NCBI GenBank assembly: GCA_948146395.1
Contig: OX411551.1
Span: 42,752,796 to 42,816,795, forward strand
Origin: Fragum whitleyi
Taxonomy: Eukaryota; Mollusca; Bivalvia; Cardiida; Cardiidae
Direction: 5' to 3'
DNA length: 64,000 nt
Part shown: positions 35,606 through 48,400 of the stretch, piece after piece
How the letters are laid out: each line of letters starts with the position of its first letter
How positions within the stretch are numbered: the stretch's first letter is position 1
Made by a program: the position numbers and the translations under genes
The notes under the pieces: generated by a model
The model's input: only the letters and a program-made list of their open reading frames with translations
The model's database searches: none
What the model was told of the DNA's origin: nothing

Positions 35606-37260
35606 TAGCTCACCTGAGCACGAAGTGCTCAAGGTGAGCTATTGTGATGGGCTGCTGTCCGGCGTCCGTCGTCCGTCGTCCGTCGTCCGTCGTCCATCGT
35701 CCGTCGTCCGTCGTCCATCGTCCGTCGTCAAACTTTACCTTGTGTGCACTCTAGATGCCACATTTTTGGCCCAAATGTCTTGAAACTTGGTCAGAATGTT
35801 TGTCTCCATCAAATCTCGGTCAAGTTCGAAATTGGGTCAGGTGGGGTCAAAAATGGGGTCAAGGGGTCAAATTTTTGAAAAACCTTGTGTGCACTCTAGA
35901 TCCCATATTTGTGGCCCAAATGTCTTGAAACTTGGTCAGAATGTTTGTCTCCATCAAATCTCGGCCAAGTTTGAAATTGGGTCAAGTGGGGTCAAAAATG
36001 GGGTCAAGGGGTCAAATCTTAAAAAAACCTTGTGTGCGCTCTAGAGGCCACATTTGTGGCCGAAATGTCTTGAAACGTGGTCACAATGTTTGTCTCCCTC
36101 AAATCTCGGTCAAGTTCGAAATTGGGTCAGGTGGGGTCAAAAATGGGGTCAAGGGGTCAAATCTTAGAAAAACCTTGTGTGCGCTCTAGAGGCCATATTT
36201 TTTGCCCAAATGTCTTGAAACTTGGTCAGAATGTTTGTCTCCATTAAATCTCAGTCAAGTTTGAAATTGGGTCAAGGAGGGTCAAAAATGGGGTCAAGGG
36301 GTCAAATCTTAAAAAACCTTGTGTGCATTCTAGAGGCCATATTTTTGGCCCAAATGTCTTGAAACTTGGTGAGTATGTTTGTCTCCATCAAATCTCGGCC
36401 AAGTTCGAAATTGGGTCAAGTGGGGTCAAAAATGGGGTCAAGGGGTCAAATCTTAGAAAAACCTTGTGTGCACTCTAAAGGCCATATTTTTGATCCAAAT
36501 GTCTTAAAACTTGGTCACAATGTTTGTCTCCATCAAATCTCGGCCAAGTTTGAAATTGGGTCAAGTGGGGTCAAAAACGGGGTCAAGGGGTCAATCTTAG
36601 AAAAACCTTGTGTGCACTCTAAAGGCCATATTTTTGGTCCAAATGTCTTGAAACTTGGTCACAATGTATATCTCCATCAAATCTCGGTCAAGTTCAAATT
36701 GGGTCAAGTGGGGTCAAAAATAGGGTTAAGGGGTCAAATCTTGCAAAAACCTTGTGTGTACTCTAGAGGTCATATTTTTGGTCCAAATGTCTTGAAACTT
36801 GGTCAGAATGTTTGTCTCCTTCAAATCTCGGTCATGTTCAAAATTAGGTCAAGTGGGGTCAAAAATGGGGTCACTGGGTCAAATCTTAGAAAAACATTGC
36901 GTGCACTCCCGAGGCCACATCTTTGGTCCAAATGTCTTGAAACATGTTTGTCTCCATCAAATCTCAGTAATGTTCAAAATTGGGTCAAGTGGGGTCAAAA
37001 TTGGGGTCAAAGGGTCAAATCTAAAAAAAAAGAAAACATGTATACTCAAATATCTTGAAACTTGGTCAATATGCTTGTATGAAACCTAGGTCAAGTTTGA
37101 AATTGCCTTGAAATCTTACACAAGTTTGATAGAGGGTCAAAAAACGTTTTATAGTACTTTAGAGGCAACATTTTTAACTGAAATGTCTTCTTCTTGATCT
37201 CTTTGACTTTTGTTTAGCCATGCATCAGGTGAGCGCTTTAGGGCCAATGGCCCTCTTGTT
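35606..37260 (+). repeat. Bivalve-type interspersed repeat with about nine 145-bp internal units
   Basis: It starts with a hairpin (AGCTCACCTGAGCAC-GAA-GTGCTCAAGGTGAGCT, about 35607-35640) and a CCGTCGTCCGTCGTCC simple repeat at about 35660-35728. About nine tandem units of near 145 bp follow, each running 'ccttgtgtgcactctaga', 'aaatgtcttgaaacttggtc', 'tctccatcaaatctcggt', 'ggggtcaaaaatggggtc'. It closes with AGGGCCAATGGCCCTCTTGTT. The open frames at 35787-37089 come from the 145-bp period and shared codon phase, not from a gene. I see no transposase. Confidence 0.85.
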
Positions 37261-37543
37261 TCTTTTATTGCATAGGAAACGGCAAACGATCGCATTCGCA
37301 AAGAAGTCTCCTGCCGTGGATAAAGAAGAGTAATACCTTCCGAGATGTTACACCCCAAGGGCAATTATTCAGTGCCTTTCTCGGGAGGTTTTGCGCTTTA
37401 CCAGGCCCGAAGACCAAATGACGTAATAGACCGTACGTGATGTACGGAGTTACGACATTGATTCTCCGGACAACTTCAAACAATAGAGAGCCATATTTGG
37501 ACATGCATACTTTGACTAGGTTTAGGTCTAAAAATTTGATGTA

Positions 37544-38563
37544 CGAGGGATGTTCAATTTTTATCCGGATTAGATCAATTAATCATCACTGATTTAGCGC
37601 TATGTGGAAAAACGGTATACTCATATTAACGGGACACTTTATATGCTCAAACTTGCCAAAACCTGAAGCAGTTGAACGATGTATATTCATTTCACACGCA
37701 AACAAAAGGACAAGGGTATTAGGTGGCGGCGCACAGTACATGACCCTAGCGACATTGTCGAGAATTGAGACATTTGGTGTTATGTAATATAGCTTGTCAC
37801 CACTCGTTATTCATTGAAGAAGGATCAATTCAATGTTCCTGTAATTAAGCTGTGCTTTTATGGTTTGTATAAAGGTAAAATCGAATGGTACGATGTCAAA
37901 GTTCTCAGAAAAGGTACCCCTTAGTTAATCGCTTATATCTTCCAGAGACTGTGCAATTGACGTCCCCACAGTTGTTTTGCAAGTTTCTATCTGTCCGTTC
38001 TTCCTCTTATCTCACGGGGCACGGAAGCGCCTTCACCAATGAAAATTAAGCATTTGGAAGAATGAAGCATTCCCTTTCAGCGTGACAAGTGTTTGGTTTG
38101 TGTCTTTCGTTATTTTGATAGATAACTAAAAGAATAATTAAAGATCAAAATTTCGAGCATTCTTTTGACGTCGTCTAAAACGTTTCGAAACACTTACCCT
38201 GCTACAACTTAAACAGACCTTATCGAAAAACTCTACGGCCAAACTACTTCAAATTAAGACAAGGCATTTGTAATACTTATTCCAGCAACTCAATTAATTT
38301 TCAAATGTTTCAACAGCTAGAAAATAAAGAATATTTACAAACGAAGACCAAATATATGAATTATTTTATCTGCTGCGCCGGTTACTCGTTTCCATGACAT
38401 TTTATATGACAATTGCGCGCACGCCATGTTCGATAACTATATCAATATTACATATCCACAATGTGGGTTGAATTCCGACACCGAATGATACCAAATTTAG
38501 TTTGATTGCTTCAAAAACAAAATTTTGCGAGGCAAAATCCGGTTAATTTTTGAACAACCCTCG
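37544..38563. mobile_element. Non-autonomous mariner-like element
   Basis: The left end CGAGGGATGTTCAATTTTTA and the right end, read on the other strand (CGAGGGTTGTTCAAAAATTA), form a TIR of about 28 bp ending in CCGGAT. CGAGGGNTGTTCAAAAA is a familiar mariner-type terminus. The left flank is TA and the right flank is CA, so one side of the TA duplication has probably mutated. The 1020 bp between hold no recognisable transposase with its catalytic D,D34D spacing, so the copy is an internally replaced or deeply decayed element. Confidence 0.7.
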
Positions 38564-41055
38564 CATTTCCATAGCATTAGATCTGCCTATAGCGGTCCCG
38601 CGGAAAGCGGATTTCAAATCAATCGTTCAACCAAGTACGTGCGCTATGCCTATTAACCCCATAAATTTTTTGACAGTCTCTATGTCTTTCATCCATTTTT
38701 TTCTCCCAAATGCTGACAGGCATACAAACCAGCAATCTACACCCCATGGGAAGTACTTGAGTAGTATTTATTTCTGTACGTATTTAAATAGGGCAACGTG
38801 TCCATATCTCTTTGTTGCTCTCCGTGAGTAATTTGTAAATAATGCACAGAAGTCTATTTTGATGGTGACTCTGAGCAGGTATAGGTGAATTTTGTAAACT
38901 GAGCTCTGACGTAGGCGCTGAGTCCATTATCATAGGTAAATCGGGTATAATTAAAAAGCAAATGATAGAAATTTAACCTGACCCATTCACTGCAAATATG
39001 AAAGTACATGTTTGAGCGAACCTTACGTTTTAAGAAAAGCAATGACGTTGGTTTACAAGGTATAGTCCGTTTGACTTCTATATGGACCAACCTTTTCATC
39101 AATTATATAAAATTGCGTTTGAATAAAGGATTTGTATGTAGTAAAATCTTAATTTCAGTTTAATACCATTCCAAAAAATATTTTTTTGAAAATAAAATGA
39201 TTTCAAAATAATGATTTTGTCTATCTCGTTAATGTTATTATTTTCGCATTATCCGTTCTTAAACACGAGGGGTGATGGAGGCTGTTCAATAGTAGGAAAA
39301 TGTCAACATATATAGTAAAAACACGTTGTTTTATAAACTTTTGACAGATGAAATGTCCATTATTCTTTATTTGGACATGCAAATTAGCATATCGACGGTC
39401 ATGTCATCTTAAACTTAAATAGCACGTGATTTTTACCGTTAGTACTCGCCTTTTCATCAAGTTTTCCTCGTGAAATTCCCAACTACTTCGTTTAATAATG
39501 CTTTTTGATTGGTCTTAACACGTAAATATAGGGTTCATCTCAGAATGAATAAAATCAATAATCAATTATCTGGTCAAACAGTTTCTGAAGAAAGAGAGAA
39601 TATACACAGATTTGATATCTAACGGTAGCAAAAATCTTAGACAAACTAAATTATATTGAAAAACTCGATTTTATAGTAATACAATTCACTTCAAATTTTA
39701 CTCTTTTGACTCGGCCCCTATGCAAATCAGTACTATATTTGGTTATACAATTCGCTGTTCCGTTTAATACAGGAACAAGTAGGTATGAAATGCTGAAAGT
39801 TAACATGTAGACGGACGGACAAAATCATTATTTTACATTCAAAAATTCTGAAAAACAGAATTCGTCATGGTATTAGCTGGAAAAAAATGATATGACAAGA
39901 AAAATATGCGTTTCATTATTTAATTTCTGAGATTTTCGACGAAATGTTGGTCCATATAGATTCTCAAACGGACCTTTCTAAATGCGCTATTTAAACCTGT
40001 TTTATCCATTTCGAACATGTGACATGAGAATCTAACAGTAAAAAGTTGATTTCACGGCTCACCGCGCAAAATCTACCTATATCCGGATAGCTAGCGGGCA
40101 TTTAGTTAGTATTTTATGTGTTTACACGTAATTATTTTAGTGTTCTATAAACCACGCGGGGCTTTTTGGGACAGCATCTTAAAGTACTATTTATAGGTCC
40201 ACGCATCCAATTTCTAATGTTAAATAACTGATCGGAAAATGGATCAAATATAACTCCGAGGGTAAATAAGTACCTCTCCTCCAACCCGAGCAACCGGCTT
40301 GATGAAAAGGACCCGGGACACCCGTGGGGAAAGGCTGGTCCGGAGAGGGAGGAGGGGGATCAACAGACTGGTAGCCAGCTGTCTGAGAGACAACAGGTAG
40401 TGTATAAACAGTCCTGAAATTTAATTTGGAAATTAATCTGCCGGTCAAGTGAGCGCAGAAATAGAAGCAGATGACGCATTTGCATTACCGTGCTATATTC
40501 ACTTGGACCTTTCACCGTCTATGAACTTATAATCAGAGGTGTGTTTGTAAGTGAAAAAGAAAAATCACGCTTAATTACATTTTTCAGCGCAAAAAGGAAA
40601 GATTTTCGATCTTTTAGTGAAGGATTCGTTTTCCCGGCATTAAGGATGTATGGTTTTTTTAACCAAGCTTCGTGAATACACTACATTTAGATAAAGAATT
40701 GTAGGCCTACGCTTTGAGACATAGAATTTCAATGATATAATTTGCTTGAAGCCGCAGCTGTATTTGCGAGAATTTCATTTGTTCCTTATCAATATAGTTG
40801 TTTGGTGCTATTTGTGGATATGTACATTAAAGTTACTCATCATACATGAATTCTTATGAGCACATTCTAAGTTACTTTTTAAACTTAGAGTCGATTTTAT
40901 ATCAAATCTGAAGTAAACAGCTCATGCAAATTCAAGAGGGTTGGATGTCTCTGATTATTATGTGATCCGCCATTCAAAAAGGAACGATCTAAGTACTACG
41001 TAAAATACTTTTGAAAATGCGACCTCTGGTTGACCGGTACTGGAACCGTTCTATT

Positions 41056-41086
<31 letters not shown>

Positions 41087-41312
41087 ATTCGTCAGTTCGG
41101 GTGTTCCTTTTTTGTGTGACGAGTCGCACATATTTCTTAAACAAAGTAAACCTAAGGTGTTAATGTATTATTCCATTTGTATTTTGAACCGTAGACATAT
41201 GCTTAACGAAAAGAAAAAACAGTGTTATTCCTGTAAATTAACATTAACATTTAAACCTGCCGAACTCAGTGGTTCGAAACAATTTACATTATCACATATT
41301 TACATGGATAAT
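38564..41312. other. Intergenic, no gene seen; poly-T near 41053-41085
   Basis: AT-rich sequence without convincing exons. A 33-base T-rich run (one C) at 41053-41085 is an oligo-T, or an oligo-A on the other strand. A reading frame at 41112-41414 crosses into the duplicated segment and shows no family resemblance. Confidence 0.5.
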
Positions 41313-42358
41313 TTCTTTTTCGTCTCGTTATGTTTTCACCATGTTCTTGTTGTTCTTCATAGTTTAAATGTTTACATGTACGTTCTCAATGTGTATGTCC
41401 TGTGTTGTAAGTAATTGGCAGACAATTGATTTAGCTTTGCAGCAACTTTTAACTCCTTTGCTACCTCAACATAATTTATCCTCTTAACAATATTTTAGTT
41501 TTCAAGTTTATCAAATTAGTATTAGGGGGCCTATATAGACTTACTCATTTGATTTTAATTTAACAACATTTAATTTATAAAACACATCTAATATGATATA
41601 ATCTTAGTGAAATTTAATATAACTCATTTTATCTAAAAAGTTTCTTATTTGTTAATATTATGTTAATCTGCTCAACATTAATCTCTCTACGCAGGGTGGG
41701 GCCCCTCTTGATGGAGGTATTCTACTCCATCGAGGGCTTTATTTCTGCTGGTAGTGGTACTTGATACTACCCGGAAATAGGGAGGGCTTGGGGTTTGTTT
41801 TATTCATTTTATTTTGCTTTGCTTTGCTATGCTTTGCATGTGTTGTGATTGTAAATTATGTGTTGTCTTGTATGTTGTATGTATGTCGGATAATAGCGAT
41901 AAATCGCTAATGTTACAATTGTTATTTTGAAACCGACACTAAATAAAATTTTGTATCTTGTACATGTATCTTGTATCTTGTACCATGATGTCACCAGAAA
42001 CGTCCACCTCCTGTGCTTTCAGCGCTTTGATCTGATAGAGGCGCCGGTATAATTAGAAAAATTACAGGCCTTGATGTAGCCCTATGTAGACCTCCTAGTC
42101 TATTCAAATATGCCGAAAGTGCCAGACTATTATTTAAGACGAGTTTGATTAGTCTATGTGAAATCTAGGAGATAATAAAAAAAAAAATGAAACATACACA
42201 TGTTTTCTTTAGCACATGACGAAGAATTTTTATAAAAATATCACTTACCAAAAAAATATCTAATTAAAAGATTAAAATATCAAGTAATGAAAATAAACGA
42301 GAACAAGACTACTCGACTTATTCTTCTTGGCTTTTTTTCCAATCAAAGCAACCATGGA
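41313..42358 (+). promoter_or_regulatory. CCDC59 upstream region (duplicated at 1-1045)
   Basis: This is the 1-kb region ending at the CCDC59-like start codon. It contains the LINE-like 3' end (about 41692-41984) and then about 370 bp of presumed promoter and 5' UTR, ending CAACCATGG, a good Kozak context at 42354. No TATA box in a clear position was recognised. A near-identical copy lies 41.3 kb upstream, so regulatory assays and read mapping here will be ambiguous. Confidence 0.6.
41692..41984 (+). mobile_element. Probable LINE 3' end, second copy
   Basis: Same sequence as 380-672, ending in imperfect TTGTATC heptamers. It sits about 370 bp upstream of the CCDC59 start codon. Because it lies inside the larger duplicated block, the two copies reflect that duplication and not two insertions. 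Confidence 0.4.
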
Positions 42359-42465
42359 AAACATGGAGTCCAAAACAAAATCACACAACACCCATTATAA
42401 AAAGACAAACAAGATGCGCCGCAACAATGATCGATTTAAGAAATTCGTCGGAAACAGGAGTGAAG
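42354..42465 (+). CDS. CCDC59: CCDC59 exon 1 (residues 1-37)
   Basis: ATG in CAACCATGG context opens 37 codons plus one base, ending ...FVGNRSE and G. The donor is AAG|GTGTGTGA. The leftover G joins GG of exon 2 to make Gly, restoring EGQGFA, a junction conserved in the family. A second in-frame ATG lies 3 codons in, so the first ATG is chosen by context and length, not by certainty. Confidence 0.88.
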
Positions 42466-45400
42466 GTGTGTGATATCTCCTATCGATTGAATTGTCTTTG
42501 CTCAGTTCACAATCATCGATTTTAGGAAGAGAAGAATGTCACTGCCTGATAAAATGATACGAACTGGTGTTTTAGTGAAAACGGTCCGAATCAAAACGGC
42601 TAAGTGTCTAAATGGATCTTAATTTGGTCTAAATGTCCCATATAAGGTTTGTAAATATTCTAAAAGGGGCCAAAAGCCTTAAATTGCTACATTTTCCTTT
42701 CTATTCCTGTGCCCTGGGGGGGTGTTCTGTCAACTCAGCCTGTTTTAATACTGTTTTAAACTAGGCCTGTGTAAAACTGGTCCCGTCAACTCAGCCTGTA
42801 AAAAGGTTATATAGTTATTTTGTATGGGTGTTTGACCTTGTTTCAGCACACTTATCGGAGAGTTAATCTATGTGTTAAGTATACTCAAAGGAGGTGCAAA
42901 GTTCAGACAATTGATGTGTAAAACGTTTTTTTCAAATCATTTCTCATTTTGTGTTCAGAAAATAAGTGATTAAACAAAAAAAAAACAAATGTATAGAAGA
43001 TTTTAGTATTCAATTATAGGGCCTGTTTATCTTTTATCTAATGTTTACACAAATAATAATATTAGAATAAAATATAAAAATCAGAAAAAAACAACAACAC
43101 CTCTTCCTAATAAGTACATCATATACAAATAACACTTTAACATGTTAATATTTATTTAAGAAAAAAGATACACAGTCCCATATATCAACAGTCATTCTTC
43201 CCGCGGACAGTGGTATACTGGAACCGGCTTCCGATTATTAGTCTGCAGGATCTGGACAGCTTTAAGATGGCCGTCCAGCCAACATCCCTGATTTAAACTA
43301 GCCAGAACTATACAGTGTATATACAGTAAAACCCCTCCTTCCGACCACCCTGGAAATACGAGCACCCCGCTATTACGAACGATTTTTGACAGAACGGATT
43401 TATTTGTTCTTTATTTCAATGGTCTCAAACCCCTCTAATGCGAGCACCCCGCTATTCCGCATTACGACCACTAATTTCAGTACAAAAGTCATGTAATGCA
43501 CTATTACGAACCTCGCTAAAAAGACCAGTAACTTCACACCTTCGGATCGACCATCCGAATTTCACGCTTAGTAAGTATGACACTTATTGGGTACGATTGC
43601 ATCAACAGTGGATTATCGGATTTTTCGATATCGTGATTAAATGTCTATTGTGTTTTGGTGTTGCTTTTAATCAAACAACTTAAAGTGGTCAATTTATTTG
43701 ATACACTACATTCATTTATCAATAAAATGTTTGTTACATGTTTAATTATAGTAAAGCAACCGAAAGTAATGCGAATTCGGACAACTTACGGAAATTCGTT
43801 TTTCGGCGATCTGCAGACCGGTATTAATTAGTAACTAATCATGATTGTAAAATTAGCTTATGATTGATAGGTTTCGTATTTAGGAAAATGATTTTACTGA
43901 ATGTAATCACTACATTTACAGTTCGACAATAAATGGCCTTTATTTTGATACAATTATTCCGATGTAGGATTTCAAATCAGATCAAATAAATAAATGTAAC
44001 GGAGAAAAGAGCTATAGTGAAAGAGAGGACATAACTCAGTAGAGAACTTGTAAAATGCAATTTTATTGATTTAATTATGTAATGTAAAAATACACGATAA
44101 GCTTTTAACTATGATAAAATAAACTAAATTACATAGTCTTCTCTATTAGCAATAATTTGTGTTGAAAGTTTCCCATCCAACCAAACCTCAGAATTAAGAC
44201 CACCCCGCTATTAAGACCACTTTCAAAAAGTACCCCAAGTGGTCTTAATAGAGGGGTTTTACTGTACATGTTTGGTTTTAACATAACACCTGTTTTTATG
44301 CCCCCGATAGGGAGGCATAATAAATTTGACTTGTCCGTCTGTCCGTCCGTCTGTCCGTCCGTCCGTCCGTCCGTCATTCCGTCCAAAAACTTTAACATTG
44401 GCCATAACTTCTAAATCAAAGCGGTGTCGGGGGCATTGTCATCTTACAGTGACAGCTCTTGTTAAATGTTTGCAACTGGCATCGCGCAAGCACAAAGACT
44501 AACCCCTTGCCGTGATGTCTGCCTAGCGGATTTTGGTGAGCACCCTTATTGAAGTTGAAGTTGAAATATATATATTTACATCACATCACATCATTATACA
44601 TGTACCTACGTAATATATATACAGGCTGAGTTGACAGGACGAGTTATTCACAGCCCAAGTTGACTGGGAACCCACTGGGAACCCGGCTGGGCCAACCTCT
44701 ATCTGCCATTTGGCTAAAGTCAATTTGACATGAGTCATTTGTTTGTAACCAATGGGTGTATGATTAATATCACGCCTTTATGAGCAGCTGGTGGCTCAGA
44801 TGAAATATTGTGGTTGTCCTGGTACAAGAAACAACAGGAAACTATGGGTAGGTTCACTAGCCACCACAATGTATCAGCAATAATGTTGAAAGTGGCGTTA
44901 AATCCCATTAAAATGAATAACCTTGTCCCAAATCAAATGAATTTCAAAACAATATTTTCATGAAGATAGAAACTTGAGTTCTATCATTGAAACCTGCTCT
45001 CTTAAGAAAACAAGTACAAAAGTTGTGTAAAGAAATTACATGTACTTCTACACAAAAGATCAATACATGACAGAATGAATTCATTTACCAAATTACCTTT
45101 GGCCATGTAAAAGACATTTCATCTGAAACAAAGTGTCTCTAAATTACACATTCCTGTGATGAACAGAGGCACTGTTATATTTTATCAACCATTTTTTTCT
45201 TTGGCTAAACCTGCGCAGTTCACCAAATAATCTATTTTTAATGCCAATGAAACTGTAAGCATTAAGAAGAAAGTGGAGCTTATCAGTTGGGAATTTACTT
45301 GCAGACATTGCATTTTACATGACCGAATGGTCACATTTTGAAAAAGAAAAAAAACATGTTGTTTTACTCTTAGGTTAAGCAGCCATTTTTCTGGTTTATA

Positions 45401-48400
45401 TGATTTCATATAGCTGCTACAGCTTTGGACAAAGTGCAGGATTACCCAAGTGTAGATGCCAAAGGTATGATTTTGTTTAAGAATGATGTTAAATGATATC
45501 AAATTACAGAATAGCTTAAAAACCTTATTTGACAAATAGATTGGCCAAATGATTAGATGAGAAATTAAGATCATATGCAATCACACTGCCTTGCAGAGTT
45601 CAATCATTCTAGATTGACAATAAGGCACACACATCCTACATCTCCCCCCCCCGTCCCCCCCCCCCCCCCCCTCCCCTGAAAAATTCAAACTGTGTTTCCC
45701 TTGACTGACCCCATTTTTGGGGATCTACCCTTAACTTTTCAATCACTTTTTTGATTGACCCATTCTTTCCAAGCTTATCCCTTTTTTGTCATATCCCACA
45801 GGCTATAAATTGAGGAGGCAATAGATAAGTGAGTATTCAACAGCGGATTGTAAGCCTTTTGACTGTTAACCAAGTGTATATCGGTTCGGATAGATTTATT
45901 GTTTAATATACCATGCAGACAACATGATGTCTGTCACACCCTGCTTTATAAGATTGTTGTGAGTGGCACACATACCTTATCCATCACATCTAAGGCAGCA
46001 ACTGTCTAGACAAGGGTGTTTTGTATTCAAAGTTATACACGCTTTCCTCGCATGTACATGTCAGTAGGACTCCGGAAAGTCAAAGATATGCCAGTCCAGG
46101 CCAATTTCTGAATTGCTGGACCTGTTAGAATTCTGAAATGATCCCTTGCTTTATTGCAGAAACCCACAATTATCAAAAAGTCTTATTCCCAAAAACATTT
46201 CCAGGTGTTCAGCATTTTACAAATGTTACTGCAATTTAAAAAAAACTTAAAATGTCTGATTCACTGCCTATTTATGCCTCAACACATGTACTTTAAATCA
46301 ACACTTAACTAGCATTTTGCATTTGAGATTCATAATAGTCTGACAATTATTTACTATTGTTTCATTGCATTTTTAAAGCCATTACTGAAATAAAAATAGA
46401 ATTTAAGCTATGACAATGTCAATAGAATGCATGGATTAGCAATATGAAATAAGTATGATACCAGTGTAGAATCTAATTGTCTTTTCTATTTTATTTTACA
46501 CAATGAATTCAGGCAATCAATTTTCATCGGTACTCTACATATTGTCAATTGGTGACCAAAACCTTGTAATTACTGCATTTTTGACATTGGCTGACAATAT
46601 TTGATGAGTAATGCCCTGGTCATAATTGATGTTTTTTCTTTGCAAATTTATGAGGGGGACATAAACATTGTAAATACAGAACCGAGAAGTAATTATGTTT
46701 CAAAAATACACATAATTAAAACAAAATGCTGGAAAATGTCTGAGTCTAACTGCCATCTTATTATACCCCCCACCTACGAAGTAGAGGGGGGTATATTGGT
46801 TTCACCATGTCTGTCTGTCTGTCCGTCCGTCCAGTTGTCCGTCCGTCCGTAGACCTTTTCGTTTCCAGACTCTAACTCAAGAACCAAATGACCTACAATC
46901 ATGAAACTTTATACAAATGTTCCTTATGATCCAAGGAAGTGCCCTATTGTTTTGGGGTCCTAAAGGTCAAAGTCACAGTCAGCCTTTGTTCAATTTCCGT
47001 TTCCAGACTCTAACTCAAGAACCAAGTGGCCTACAATCATGAAACTTTATACAAATGTTCCTTATGACCCAAGAAAGTGCCCTATCCTTTTTGGGTTACA
47101 TAGGTCAAAGGTCAAGGTTACAGTAAATTTTTGTTCAATTTTCGTTTCCGGACTCTAACTCGAGAACCAAGTGACCTACAAGCATGAAACTTTATGCAAA
47201 TGTTGCTTATGATCCAAGGAAGTGCCCTATTGTTTTTGGGTCATATAGGTCAAAGTTCAAGGTCACAGTCAATTTTTGTACAATTTTCATTTCTGGACTC
47301 TCAAAAACCAAGCGACCTAGAATCATGAAACTTCATCCAAATGCTACATATGACCTCAATATTAGTTTTAAACACATCCTGCACTAATAGCACTTGGATT
47401 CTGACAAAGCGCTTGTGGGGGCTATTAGTCCGCTCTGCGACAGTTCTAGTTATAATCATAAAATGAGTGTTTTGATTGGTCAATCAATCTAGACAGGAGG
47501 GATCTGATCAATAAAAAAGAACAATGTTATATGACTATTTTTGCAAGTCCCCACAAGAAATATAATTAACAGATAAAGAGAGTATCTTTAAATTTCATTG
47601 AGGTTATAATAGAAATAAAAATCTAATCTCAGTGTATGAATATGCTAATACTTGATTTAATATAAAGAAGCAAAAATGAAAGAATTTCTACATAATGAGA
47701 CATATTTCTTGTGGGACTATGTTGCGCACAAGCTTAAGAAAAGCTACGTTCTAAGATTTGTTTTCATTGAGGAATAGAACCATTTTTTCAACCAATCAGC
47801 ATGCATGAAAATTATTCGAAACAAATAATATTCAATCATTAAGAATTGGAACACAAAATGGTGTCATAATTAATTATGAGATATATAGATATCTAACCAT
47901 GTTGCCTTCAGAAGTCTTTGTGTCATAGAAATTGGGATTTTAACTTAAACTTTGATTAAGAACTATCCTTTCCAAGCCTACATGTTCCATAACTCCTTTT
48001 TTGTTCCTTATAAGCGTAAGGGACAAAGTGGAGTTATAGAACCTTAGCATGTAATAGTAGAATATATCATAATCAACAATGCTTTTTCTTGCTATTTCTT
48101 TATCATTCTGTATAATAAAGAGAGGGATCCATGGTTATCTTGAAAGATCCCTTCCAAAAGAAGTAGGGATTCCTGTGGAACCCCATTGATAAACAGTTTC
48201 GCCCACTGAGCCCCTAAATATAACTTTATCTTTCATGGTTTTATTTCAGGGCAAGGGTTTGCAGACAAGAGAAAGAAAAAAATCCAACATGAATATTTAC
48301 GTATGTTATCCAAAGAGAAGAAGAAGGCACTGTCAACACAACATCATTCTAAAGACAAACAGAGAATCTCTTCTAGTCCAGACTTTGGTCAAGCTAATAA

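Noticed and set aside
35729..37060. CRISPR-like regular spacing of repeats
   Set aside because: Whole units of about 145 bp are similar, without short identical repeats separated by unique spacers, and the DNA is animal nuclear.
35787..37089. Overlapping frames up to 230 codons long with a repeating protein pattern
   Set aside because: They arise from the 145-bp internal units of an interspersed repeat. Frames shift between units and the sequence has no protein family resemblance.
41112..41414. 100-codon plus-strand frame crossing into the duplicated segment
   Set aside because: It has no recognisable domain. Only its second half is in the duplicate, and it is followed by AT-rich non-coding DNA.
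1..42358. The two 1-kb direct copies as LTRs of a 41-kb retroelement
   Set aside because: No TG...CA ends, primer-binding site, gag, protease or integrase were seen between them, and the downstream copy runs into a host gene start codon.
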